From: Fratercula arctica
Lineage: Eukaryota; Chordata; Aves; Charadriiformes; Alcidae
Length of the DNA stretch: 64,000 nucleotides
Assembly: GCA_947846985.1 (NCBI GenBank)
Contig: CANTUZ010000002.1
Coordinates: 128,984,889-129,048,888, forward strand
Direction of reading: 5' to 3'
Positions 1 to 25,586 of this stretch are shown piece after piece. The notes beneath the pieces are model-generated. The model worked only from the letters and a program-made list of their open reading frames with translations. It did no database searches and had not been told where the DNA came from. The translations under genes were made by a program, and so were the position numbers. The stretch's first letter is position 1. Each line of letters starts with the position of its first letter.

Positions 1-1492
1 TGAATAAAAACACATAAGCCGGTAAGAGCTGGCCAGAAGTGTCAGATGTCTGGCCAGCCACTGACAGCCAGACCCCGAGCACCCACTAAAACCCAACTAA
101 AATTATGATACGGCATATAAACATCACTCATGGATCCTCCAGGTTTCAGAGCAACCTCCTGACGCTTGCAGGGGTCGGAAGACACTGGTGATCAACCTGT
201 TCTAACAGACCATGGCTTTGAAGATGGCTCTTCTTCGCCATCTGCCCATTGATACCACCTTTTCTTAGTCATAATTCATCGGAGCATCTACACACAGGCT
301 TAACTGGAAGCATATGTTTTTGGGATCGCTCATGGGTTTAAAACTAAGTACATACTTCAGTGCTTTCATGAACAGCTCTTGCAGTTATTGCTCACTTTAG
401 ACCCTGTAGAGTCATCCCTCACCGTTGACAGAAACAAGCCTGCAACTTAGTTGCTCAAGAATTCATAAGAATTGCCAGAATTTATGATATCCCTTGTTAA
501 AATACCACTCTGTTTATGAGTTAAAACCAAATATGAAGATAAGTTCCTTTATCTGTAAAAATAATCCTTCAAAGCATGGTATTTCATATTTCAGCCTAAA
601 TATTTCACATTTCAGCCTAAATATTTAAGTTTCACATTAAACAGAGGGCAGCTTTTTCCAGATTGGACAATTCTTCAAATTTAAGCAATTCTTAATCTGA
701 AGTACCAGTTCTATTCTCGATAAAATCCAGAGATATTCCAGTCTAAGAAGATTGGTTTCACTGGTTTCAGCTCTTTCAAGGCATGACTGTGTTCAGCATT
801 TTTACCAGCATCTTATCAGTTTTCTCTAACAGACAGATTTTCTGGTAGAATGGCACCTTAAAAAGAAATTTATGTACCAAAAATGTTTAGACAGGAAACA
901 CAGATTATGCAATAACCATTTTTAGCACTTTCTGTAGTACTCCTTTAAGGTTCTCTTTTTGCAGAGTTTCCATTTTAAAGTATCCAGTGAAATATAGTAT
1001 AAACTAAGTCCTCTGCAAATTAAATGTATATGCCCCTATAGTAATGGATTATTATCGGTATTGCTATTTAAAACTGAAAGACTAGATTTACCCTTTTCAT
1101 TGGCTCCTATTTGCACCTGAGAGTGGAAATATATTGGATAATGGCAGGAGTCTGCTGATGTTGAGTTATAACTACTGACAAGCTAATAGATTTGGTAGAG
1201 AATGCTATGGAGGTGAAATATTTGATACCTCGGCCTAAGTGCCTACACTTCTAGAGCTGGCAATGTAGTCCATGCATTTTTTATAAACCAGAGAACTGCT
1301 ATAACTGTGATACTTAAAATCAGTCTTTTCTATACGTCAAGAATGCAAAATTGTGTAGTCTGTAAACTTCCTAGGCTATTTTCTCCTTCTTCCATTTCTT
1401 AAACCCTGTGAAGTAGCCCAAAATTGGGAATTTTCATATAGTTGTTTCTGTTATACAGTGATTAATTTCTTCATTCTTTTTTTTCTCCAGTT

Positions 1493-2307
1493 CTATCGCT
1501 GTGCGTTTAACTGAATGTATTTCTGAAGTCTGTCATACATTTCCCCCTGTATTACATCAGTTCTTACAGGACAAATTGCTTCCCTATCTGCTGAACCACT
1601 GACCATTCCACGTTTCAGGAACGTTTGTTCAGGGACAAAGGCTGTATATAAATAGTCATCTTTGACTATATTCACGTCAGTAGCCTCTGGAGCTGTGCAT
1701 GATTCAATAGAAGGTGGTCCACTTATGAGGGAGTGGTGCAAAAATTGGGATCTGCCCTTACAGGCAGCATCAACCCAGTTCTAAAACAAAGGTGGAGATT
1801 TTTGTTTCAGAGAAATTGCAGCGATTCCAAATTCCCTGAGTGAACCTGGCACACTATCCCTATTAAACAGCTGCACTCGCGTGCAATGTTCAAATACTGC
1901 TGAGACATAACAACACAGATTAATATTTCCAGGAGCATTTAGGAGCCTCAGTCAGGACCAGGGTTCATGACTGCTCTGCAGGAACGCGTAGAGGAGATGG
2001 CCTTAGCCCCCAAACATTTCTCAGCATTCAGGTCCAGTTCAGCAGAAATAAACTGCTGGTGCTCTGTACTATTTACAATAACCAACTAATTACAGGGCAC
2101 TTTTCCATATACTGTGTGACATGGCCTCTTTGAATGGCACAGAGAAAGGAAAACCAGGATTTGGTTCTTACTGCAGTAGCACAGCCCTGAACCAGACTCC
2201 CTCACTCGTATTATCGCATCAGGTCCCCTGACACTCATCCAGATCTGGTTACTGCTAACAGAGGAAAAAACGGTGCACACATACACAGCCCATGATAGTA
2301 GTTTCAT
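1493..2307 (-). other. Weak candidate: two-exon antisense gene for a small secreted protein
   Basis: On the - strand an ATG at 2307 opens a signal-peptide-like start (MKLLSWAVYVCTVFSSVSS) and continues to a GTGAGG donor after 2206 (34 codons). A second block starts after a CTTTGTTTTAG acceptor at 1780 and runs 95 codons to TAG at 1493. The two are phase-compatible and would give 129 residues. I do not recognise the protein. Against it: each block alone is of a length that occurs by chance, there is no clear AATAAA just downstream on the - strand, and the base at -3 is T. It lies inside a SULF1 intron in antisense orientation. Confidence 0.2.
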
Positions 2308-3223
2308 CTAAACTGTTTTCAAATTTAGATCATACCTTTCGAAACCGGAAAAAAGGGAAATGAGATCTTGAGGAGATGTTTAAAATCATGAAGTCTTCCT
2401 TTTTATGCCTTATCTTAACATTCCCTAGGCTGAGCAATAATACTCAAAGTCAGTTATACATTACCAAAATGAAAAAGCACCTGTAAAAATATTGTCGCCG
2501 CGTTATATTTCCGGTTGCACGTTTTTCAGGGTTTCATAGCTTTGTGATAAAATCTGACAAGATATTTAACACTTGAAGTGCCTACTGCAAATACTGAGTA
2601 ATTACATTTCATAGAAACCCTTAGCTTGCCTACTCTTAAAACACTTTTCATGAACTGTCTAATTAATTTCTCTTCTATATAAGGGGGCAGGAACTCTCTC
2701 AAAGCTGTCACAGTCTATTGACTAAACAAAGTTGATTTGAAATCCTGCTTAAGTGGGTATTTACAGAGCAGCGCATCACAATGATTCATGCTGTATGTAT
2801 ATTTTATGCCTTAATTATATTCAGCAATGAAATAGACTTACTTAATTTTAAGGCAGTGGCACAAACTGATTAATACCAGGAAATTGAGACACAAAGTAGT
2901 TATCAAGTCATTTGCTGTTGTCTTGCTTATGTAGCTCTAAATTGCAGGAACCCTGCCAGTAGCAGCACAAAGCAAAGCCACCAAGTATGAACAATACCCT
3001 TTTAACCAGCCCATTTGCTCCCCTTTGCCTTTGAAATGACTTTATAAGGGCAAACTTCTACCCCCAGAAAAAAATGCATTGTGCCAATGACATCATCTGC
3101 GGAAAAGCTCCTGCTGCAGTCTGGCTGCAGTCCGGTGCTTGCCTCCCCACCGAGGAGCAGGCACGTGTATTTCTGTGTTTAAACTTCAGGTTTGGCAGAG
3201 ATTAAAGCAGCTTGAGCTCCCAA

Positions 3224-3307
3224 AGAGTAGAGAGTAGAGAGTAGAGTAGAGTAGAGTAGAGTAGAGTAGAGTAGAGTAGAGTAGGGTAGAATAGAACAGA
3301 ACAGAAC
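3224..3307. repeat. (GTAGA)n pentanucleotide microsatellite
   Basis: About 16 imperfect copies of AGAGT/GTAGA, decaying at the right end into GAACA units. It abuts the 3' tail of the minus-strand CR1 copy, where CR1 elements normally carry short tandem repeats, so it probably grew from that tail. Confidence 0.9.
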
Positions 3308-3694
3308 AGTTCAGTTGGAAGGGACTTACAACAATCATCTAGTCCTGACCACTTCAGGGCTGATCACAAGTTAAAGCATGTTGTTAAGGGCATTGTCCAA
3401 ATGCCTCTTAAACAGTGACAGGCCTGGGGCATCAACCACCTCTCTAGGAAGCCTGTTCCTATGTTTGACCACCCTCTTGGTAGAGAAATGCTTCCTCAAA
3501 ACCTCCCCTGGCACAGCTTTGAACCATTCCCACGTGTCCTATCACTGGATCCCAGGGAGAAGACCTCAGCAACTCCCTCTCCACTTCCCCTCCTCAGGAA
3601 GCTGTAGAGAGCCAGGAGATCGCCCCTCGGCCTCCTTTTCTCTACACTAGAAAAGTCTGAAGTCTTTATCCGCTCCTCATAGGATGCCCAGTCC
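3308..3694 (-). mobile_element. CR1 LINE fragment, 5'-truncated
   Basis: Read on the - strand this is the 3' end of a CR1 retrotransposon. It has the usual blocks: GAGCGGATAAAG, CCTCCTGAGGAGG, the CCCAGGGATCC region, CTCTACCAAGAGGG and GGTCAGGACTAG before TCCCTTCCAACTG. It lacks most of ORF2 and cannot be mobile. Confidence 0.85.
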
Positions 3695-6600
3695 TTTTAC
3701 ACCTTTACCTCTCCTAAGCCACCTCTGCAATTTGATCTGGGAAGAGCTGGCAGGCAGCACATGTGGAGCCAGCCAGGGCCCCAAGCACACGTGCAGAACA
3801 GACCCCTCTTACTTTGGGGCTGCTGTAAACCGGCAAAGTGGCATAGTCCCACCAGCTTTCAGACGAGGGGTTTCAAGACTGCATCGGTGTGGGGGATCGT
3901 CTTCTATGTGTGCTTCCCCTCTGAAGTTAAAGAAAAACTGGAAGGGGGGAGCTAAGGTGAGAGGGAAATAATTGCTGGAGGGTAGGTGATGAAACAAGAT
4001 GAAAGAAAGAAAAGATGAGTCAATGACAGGGGAAAAGGCTGACACAGGTAAAGATTCACAACATGACTGAAATGATAAAACAGCTTGTTGCAGCCAAATA
4101 GCAGGGTCCTGCTTTTCCTCTCCCATTAATCTGTGGGGTTTTTTGATTCTGAGTTAGTCTTCTTTTCTCCTACCGAGGGAGAGAACAAATCGGCGCAGGC
4201 GTCCCTAAGTGAGAGTGCAGCCAGAAGCAGGGACTATCCCTGCTTCATATGGCAACAGTGGATCATTAGGTCGACTAGGTGTCCTGTGAAACTTTGCCAT
4301 GAGAAGGAAGATAAACACTGGGGAAAATAAGAAAACAAATACAAATCAAAATTTAATGAAGACATATTTAGTTTGTGTATGTGCCAATATTTTTTTTATT
4401 GATGGAGAAATGGGGACCCAGAAACCAAACCTAATAGTCCTGGATTTCAAAGAATAGTTTGGTATTCATAACAGGAAGGAAGGTAGAAAACGGGGGAGGG
4501 GAAGGGGCAGTGTGTCAGTCAGAATCTTCTTTTATGTGCATTAATGCATTTTGTAGATCTGAAGATGAGCAGAAGGACCATTAGGACTTACTGCATAATG
4601 CATGCTCAGTGCCCAATTACGCTGGCATGGGCAGGGATTCAGGAAAGTTAGTCTAAAAATTCCATGTTAAAACTCTGAAGCATCTTTATAATGACACATT
4701 TTAAAGCAAAATTTAAAAAAAAAAAAAAAAAGAAAGAGGAACTGAATCACATTTAATCCCTGTTTTAAATAGAGAACTATTATTGGCTTGTACTAGACAC
4801 AGAGAGCCTTGTTTCAATGTTAGTCATAATACTGTTAAAAATGATGTAAACAGCTACTGAAGCCACTCCTAGAACCTCTCGCTATAATTAATGTTAGACA
4901 AAGAGAATACTTATTTTACTTTAAAGTGGTGCTTTTGAGACTCATTAAAAACTAGTGCCATATGTTTATAAATGTAACGTGTGCCCCATAAATGCAGGAA
5001 ATACAGTGGTGCAGTCAGTTCTTATCCCATAACAATCTTCTCTTACTGCGGTAGGAAGAGCGCACACGCTAGCGCAGAACCAAATCCTGCAGAGCTTTAT
5101 AGCTCTCAGGCACCTTTACTTGTCGAGAGTCACCTTGTCACTTGTAGGTCTAGGTTTACACCAAAAGCCTGGGCATGAGTGTAATTTCTCAGGCGGCCGT
5201 CAGCTGTGTGGAGGCCCATGGCCTTTTACACATAGTTTACTCTTCTGGGATCAAAGTCATGCCAATCCACAGGCAAGGTCTCTGAGCATGGGATCCATCT
5301 TTTAGCTCAGCCCATGTGTTAGGCCGGAAAGCGCTCTCACGCTGCTGTGGTTCAGACCCACGTCAGCTCACTCCTCGGGTTATCGGGTCAGCAAATCTAC
5401 CTGAGGCTTCATTTTCTTCCTTCATTCTTCAGTCAGCTTGACAGCGCCACCAAAACAGTCCAGAGCAGTCATTAGTTAATGGAAGAGACTTACCAACTCT
5501 GTGTGCTCTGATATTAGTGTCTATTTCAAAAATTAAGCTGGGGACTCCGTTATGATCAGCATCTAGCCATCTTGTTACTATCAATGAGGCAAGAGAAGGC
5601 TACACTGTTCAGTCACGGGAACTAAAAAAGGACACATCATAGAGAAACCTAGCTGAAACTGCAACCAAAAGGTTCCAGTTATCAGTAGCATTATTGAGTT
5701 TAGTTCCTTACACTATCCAACTTAATTCCTTTGTATGCAAAGTCTGGTCATTGTGGCTTAAGATGCACAAGCGAACAAAACTCACTGGGTAATAGTCATT
5801 TGTAGTTGTATTCAAATTATAAATAAACATGGCTATTTCTAGTTCTCCCTATTGTTATTTGGACTACAACTGACTTAAAATCTTCACAGGCTTCTTAGCT
5901 TGTGTCGGGTGTTACAAGTGCCAGCTATAACCCAGCAGCCTTATATGGCAAGCTCCAGGCATGGGCAAAGGAGCTCTGGTCTGTTGGCACCTATCCATTT
6001 TTTTAAAAATATGACATTTTGCTTTTTACAGACAGTTTGGTGTGGAAGAGAAAATAAAGTCCCAGTTTCTTATTAATTTGAAATGTGAGGACAGTGGGAT
6101 CCACTGGAAAAATCCACCTGGAATCTTCCATCTGGTTCGGTGATGTTGATAATCAAGTCAGACAGATATTGTGCAGACAAGCTGGAAAAAACTGTTTCCT
6201 CTCATTCTCCCACACTTGCTCTGATACTCAGCATGTGTACGATGCCTTTTACAGGTGTTCCTTCCAGACTGCACCTTTTTCTTCCAAGTCTGGTACAAAT
6301 CTCAAGACTTAGGTGTCCAAAGGAGTATATCCAAGCTAATTTATTTGTTCACTATCCCTAAGGTTCTGCCCCTCTCTTGCACCTGCTGGTTGTAGGGAGG
6401 GTGGTCAGGGGTATCACACTTTCAGGCTTCTCCCTTCTCACACAAAATATAAAGAGTCAAAAATATTGCAGGTCTGAGTGGCATGGTTTGCAGGGGCATG
6501 TCTTACGGTGCAGGTCCTAACTCTGGCCACTGGTAAGGAGATAAATTGCATGTCATTAGTGGTTTATATATTTTTCCATAAATCACAGCCACAATTCATC

Positions 6601-7101
6601 CTTCTCTTTGCCAAGGAACCCTACAACTGAACAGTTCTTCATCTGTGGGGATTTTTTATTTTCCCCTCTACCATGTTAGATATTCCAAGTCACAGAACAA
6701 AGAAACAAAGTTTGTTTTTTCAAAGAAAAAAAGAGATGGTAGAAACAGCCCTGACAGCTGTACTCCGTGGCTCAGTAAACTAAGACTTTTTACTTGCTCC
6801 TTTCAGGGATGTGTTTAGTCTAGATGCTCTTGATTTATATATCTTTTTTGGCTGGGTTGTAATTTTTTATGCAGATTTGCAGTGATTTCATTCAAGCTTA
6901 TGTTTGCCTAGCATATGAGAGAGACGTTGAGAAGCATGTGAGTGAATTCAGTCCCGTTAAAATGTTTTCCTTCTCAGTTTTGTTATTTAAAGGACTGCTT
7001 AATTTTTAAAGAAATTTGCCTGTCTTGTTTTACAGTTCACCTGAAAGTAGCAGGGGTTTGGAAGGCTGCTGGGAAATCATCTTTGTTTCTCTCTCTCACA
7101 G

Positions 7102-22016
<14,915 letters not shown>

Positions 22017-22033
<17 letters not shown>

Positions 22034-22826
22034 CCTGCCCAGTTTCACTGGTGACATCGACTGGCGAAGACTGGAAGACTTGTACAGTGTGAATGAAAGT
22101 GTATATGAATACAGATACAACTATAGACTTAGTCTGGCTGACTGGACTAATTACTTGAAGGATGTAGATAGAATGTTTGCACTGCTGAACAGTTACTACC
22201 AGCAAAATAAAACAGACAAGGCTAACATTGCTCGAAGCAACGGGGATGGGGACGAATCATCCACGCCTTTTGCCTTGGTGGAAATGGCCTCTGCTGAAGA
22301 GTCGAGCGGCTTGCCTGCGGAAGAGTTGCAGCTTATTGTGCCAACGGACTTTGCAGCCCTCGCTTTGAGCACGGTGAATTTAAGTCAGGAGAGGAAACTT
22401 GAATTAAACAATGATATTCCTGAGAAAAGTAGTTCGAATGACGCACACTGGAGAAATAATCGTCAAGCTGAAAAGTGGATGGAGGATAAAGAGTCGGACC
22501 GTTTTGATATGGATTTCAGTGGAAACGGTTTGATAGAGTTGGAGTCCCGGCATAGCTTCATGCTACAACCCATCAGCATTCCTCAAAAAGACACTCCTCG
22601 GGACAGTGACGCTGTGGAAGATATGTTTGAAGACCAAATATATCTTCCCGTGAGGTCCGATGAACCCCTCGTTCATCAGGCTGTAAACGTATCCATTAGG
22701 GATTCATCCATCGGTACCCAGAAAGCAGCAACTTTCTTAAAAAAAACGGAACAGAGTCTTGCAGGGGAAACTTCACAGATCCTAAATGTAGAAGGCAGTG
22801 CCTCAGCTCCACTCTCCTCGGATTAG
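22017..22826 (+). CDS. SULF1: Alternative-frame C terminus of SULF1 (269 codons in the nominal 3' UTR)
   Basis: The frame starts before 22010 and runs without a stop to TAG 22824-22826; counted from its first ATG it is 269 residues. It is +1 to the canonical frame, overlaps it only to 22033, and lies in the same exon. Visible content: a tyrosine-rich start (YSVNESVYEYRYNY, residues 23-36), a likely helix (LADWTNYLKDVDRMFALLN, 40-58), then acidic low-complexity sequence ending SSD. It has no cysteine, four N-glycosylation sequons (N26, N64, N121, N224) and an S-G pair among acidic residues (168-169). It has no signal peptide, so it more likely ends a SULF1 isoform than stands alone. Two routes reach it: skipping 16717-16750 (giving ...LET-EDSYGMDG...) or an acceptor at 22009. 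From memory, unverified, mammalian SULF1 has a similar tail. Function unknown. Confidence 0.72.
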
Positions 22827-22876
22827 ACCAAGTTGTAAACCATTAAACAAGTTCTCCTTTTTCTTATTAGCAAACT

Positions 22877-22882
22877 AATAAA
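22877..22882 (+). terminator. SULF1: Proximal poly(A) signal of SULF1
   Basis: AATAAA 51 nt after the stop of the alternative frame. Its use would give a short 3' end that still keeps the whole alternative frame. Confidence 0.4.
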
Positions 22883-23343
22883 GGTAATCCTGACAACTGA
22901 CATTCCATGTTTACTGTAGATACATTTTGCAGCTAAAATGAGCCCAGTTCAGTATTTGTCTGTGTGCATTTGTTTTATTCACATGCACATATTTTCACAG
23001 TAATTCACCCCACTGGGAAGCAAGATTTCCAGTTTTTGATGAAAAGAAACAGTGTTAACTTTCAAATGCAGTAGCACATTCTCCGAAAGCTAAAAATTAT
23101 TTCTGTGAAAAGGATATTCAAGTTACTTTCTCTGTTTCCAAATGATCCCACCATGAATGAATGTTTCAGTCCACCCAATCTGTCCGCATAATGTCTTTTT
23201 CATAAATTATTTTAACCACTGGAAATTCCTAATGTCACGCTTTTGAGTAAAATGCACTTTTAAAACCTGTATGCCATACCATTTATGAACCTAATGCCTT
23301 ATGTGTTCTTAGTTTGCTCATTGTCTCATGTAATTGTGAAACC

Positions 23344-23349
23344 AATAAA
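23344..23349 (+). terminator. SULF1: Middle poly(A) signal of SULF1
   Basis: AATAAA in CCAATAAATAG within the SULF1 3' UTR; a plausible alternative cleavage signal. Confidence 0.4.
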
Positions 23350-24396
23350 TAGTTTGACAGGAAAGAGGTAATCAGCATGGATTGTGGAAACAGACTCTGA
23401 ATATTATTTTAGCAAAAATATTGCATGTTTTTGTTACTTTGATTTAATTAAATTTACTCTCAGAAAGGTATGGCTAATGATTGTTAACTGTAGGAGGATT
23501 TGTTTAAACTGGATTGTTTCCCTATATGTTGATATTGTCAGTATTAAAAATCCATGAGGTTTTTTTGACTTTTTTTCTTGCTGATACTGGTAGAAAGGTT
23601 TACATCAATACATACATGCTTTTGTCACCACATCTGATTTTATTATCCTGAACGCTATCTTGAAAGCATACTAGAATTCTGAGACTTACATTCTTTTTGT
23701 TTTGTTTTGAACAGGCCTTAAAGGGAATGATAAAATCATGTTAGATTTACGTTATTCTAGATACAAAAGGCACATGAGGTAAAAAATAGTAGTTTAGATA
23801 ATTTTTGTTGTTGTATTCTAAATTTTTTCTTGAACTTTATCGAACATTAAATTTTATAAAGTATAATACGAAAATGAGTTTGAAGATCTGTATTACTTGA
23901 ACTTAGTATCTTCCCTTGCTTTTTTATAAATTTCTAATGATTAGTACAACAACAACAAAAGAGAATTACCTCAAACAGATGTAATTCCATAACGTCCAAT
24001 TCATGGGTGTGTTTCCTATCTGTTACATGTTATTTTAGCGTAGTGAGTATTTTTTGGCTATTGCAAGCACTGCAGGTTAAACTTACATTCATTGCATTGT
24101 ATTTTAAGTTGAAACTTTTTAAAAAGGAGATTCTTTTAGTAGGATTTTAATAATTTTAAGAAGCACTCTTTTGGATGGACTCTGTACATATGTTAAAACT
24201 ACTAGCTCTTTATCTGATGTATGTGTTATGGGCTGATTGATAGAAAAACGTATTTATGGTCATGAATGATGCTATTTGTACATAGGTTTTAAGTTACTAG
24301 GAAACAGACTGTGTTTTTAAATCTTGTATAATATTTCTGTGATACTTTTATAGAACAATTCTGGCTTCGGGAAAGTCTAGAAGCAATATTTCTTGA

Positions 24397-24402
24397 AATA
24401 AA
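24397..24402 (+). terminator. SULF1: Distal poly(A) signal of SULF1
   Basis: AATAAA in GAAATAAAAAGTC followed by TCTTTTACTTTACC. It is the last good signal before the sequence changes character, so it is the best candidate for the main SULF1 3' end. Confidence 0.6.
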
Positions 24403-25139
24403 AAGTCTTTTACTTTACCTGCTTCAGAGAAGTTCAGATGATCCAGTTTTCCTGCTGATTGAGATTTATTTTTAAATTGTGTTAAGTTTCATTTTTAAGA
24501 ATCCATCCACATTTACAACAACGGGTAACAAAATAACACACTGCGTTGTGTTAGTTATAAATTATTCCTGGAGATTGTGAATAATACATATTTTTTGTTT
24601 GAGACATGCTGTGATTTTTTTTTTTTTAATTCTCAGTTCATCTGATCCTTTTTTCCCTTGAAGTCAATGCACCGAGCTGCAGAACCAGCAGCTCCCAGAA
24701 GTAAAGTGATGTTACACGGTGCCATCCCCTGCTTTGCCACTTGCCCTCCTCCCTGCAGAGCTCTTCCTCTGACAGCAAAGCGCAGCAGACCAGACACACG
24801 CCAGGGCTTAACGAGAATGGACCACAGATCTCTAGTTGGGAGAAGTAACTCCTTGCACAAATCTTCACAAAAGGGGATTTAGATTTCAAGGTAAACTCTC
24901 TTTTACTTGCACTCTATATTTCTTTGGTGGCCTGTGAATAAGATTAGCTTCATAAGCTAAAATCAGCCTCTGGAGCTATGCTTCTTGAATTCTCCTTTCT
25001 TCTACACAGTCCTTGGAGACACTGATGCTCCTGCAGATATGAAGTTACAGGTGATGATTGTGGGAATCAGGAAAGGGGATCAATGGTTAACATAAGTGTC
25101 CAAAAATCAGTCATTGCACTGATAGACCCCTGAGAGATG

Positions 25140-25586
25140 CCTAGCCCTGGGCTACCAAGATGATTAGGGGACTGGAACATCTCTCTTATGAAGAAAGGCT
25201 GAGGGATTTAGGTCTTTTTAGTCTGGAAAAAAGATGACTGAAGGGGATCTTATCACTGCTTATAAATACTTAAAGGGTGGGTGTCAGGAGGATGGGGCCA
25301 GGCTCTTTTCAGTGGTGCCCAGTGACAGGACAAGGGGTAACGGGCACAAACTTGAACAGAGGAAGTCCCATCTAAACATGAGGAGGAATTTCTTTACCCT
25401 GAGGGTGGCAGAGCACTGGAACAGGCTGCCCAGAGAGGTGGTGGAGTCTCCATCTCTGGAGACATTCAAAACCTGCCTGGACACATCCCTGTGCAACCTG
25501 CTCTAGGTGACCCTGTTCTGGCAGGGGGTTGGACTAGATGATCTCCAGAGGTCCCTTCCAACCCCTACCATTGTGTGATTCTGTGA
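25140..25586 (+). mobile_element. CR1 LINE fragment, 3' end
   Basis: A good match to the CR1 3' end: GAAAGGCTGAGGGA, CAGTGGTGCCCAGTGACAGG, GAACAGGCTGCCCAGAGAGG, GGGTTGGACTAGATGATCTC and GTCCCTTCCAACCCC, ending in ATTGTGTGATTCTGTGA, the CR1-type octamer tail. The 90-codon frame at 25234-25506 is the remnant of the end of ORF2. It is 5'-truncated and dead. Confidence 0.93.

Larger units (their letters stand above)
1..7101. other. SULF1 intron (partial), no SULF1 exon seen
   Basis: I searched for codons of the SULF1 segment that should precede KWQC and found none, so this is the 3' part of one long intron. It holds a short tandem duplication near 582-630 (TTTCAGCCTAAATATTT twice), the (GTAGA)n repeat and CR1 copy near 3.2-3.7 kb, a 17-A run at 4715-4731, and the weak antisense candidate at 1493-2307. 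Confidence 0.7.
22034..24420 (+). other. SULF1: SULF1 3' UTR
   Basis: This AT-rich stretch follows the SULF1 stop and has no splice-compatible coding sequence apart from the +1 frame to 22826. It contains three AATAAA signals. The last, at 24397-24402, is followed by a T-rich stretch, so the longest transcript probably ends near 24415-24420. The 3' limit is inferred. Confidence 0.7.
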
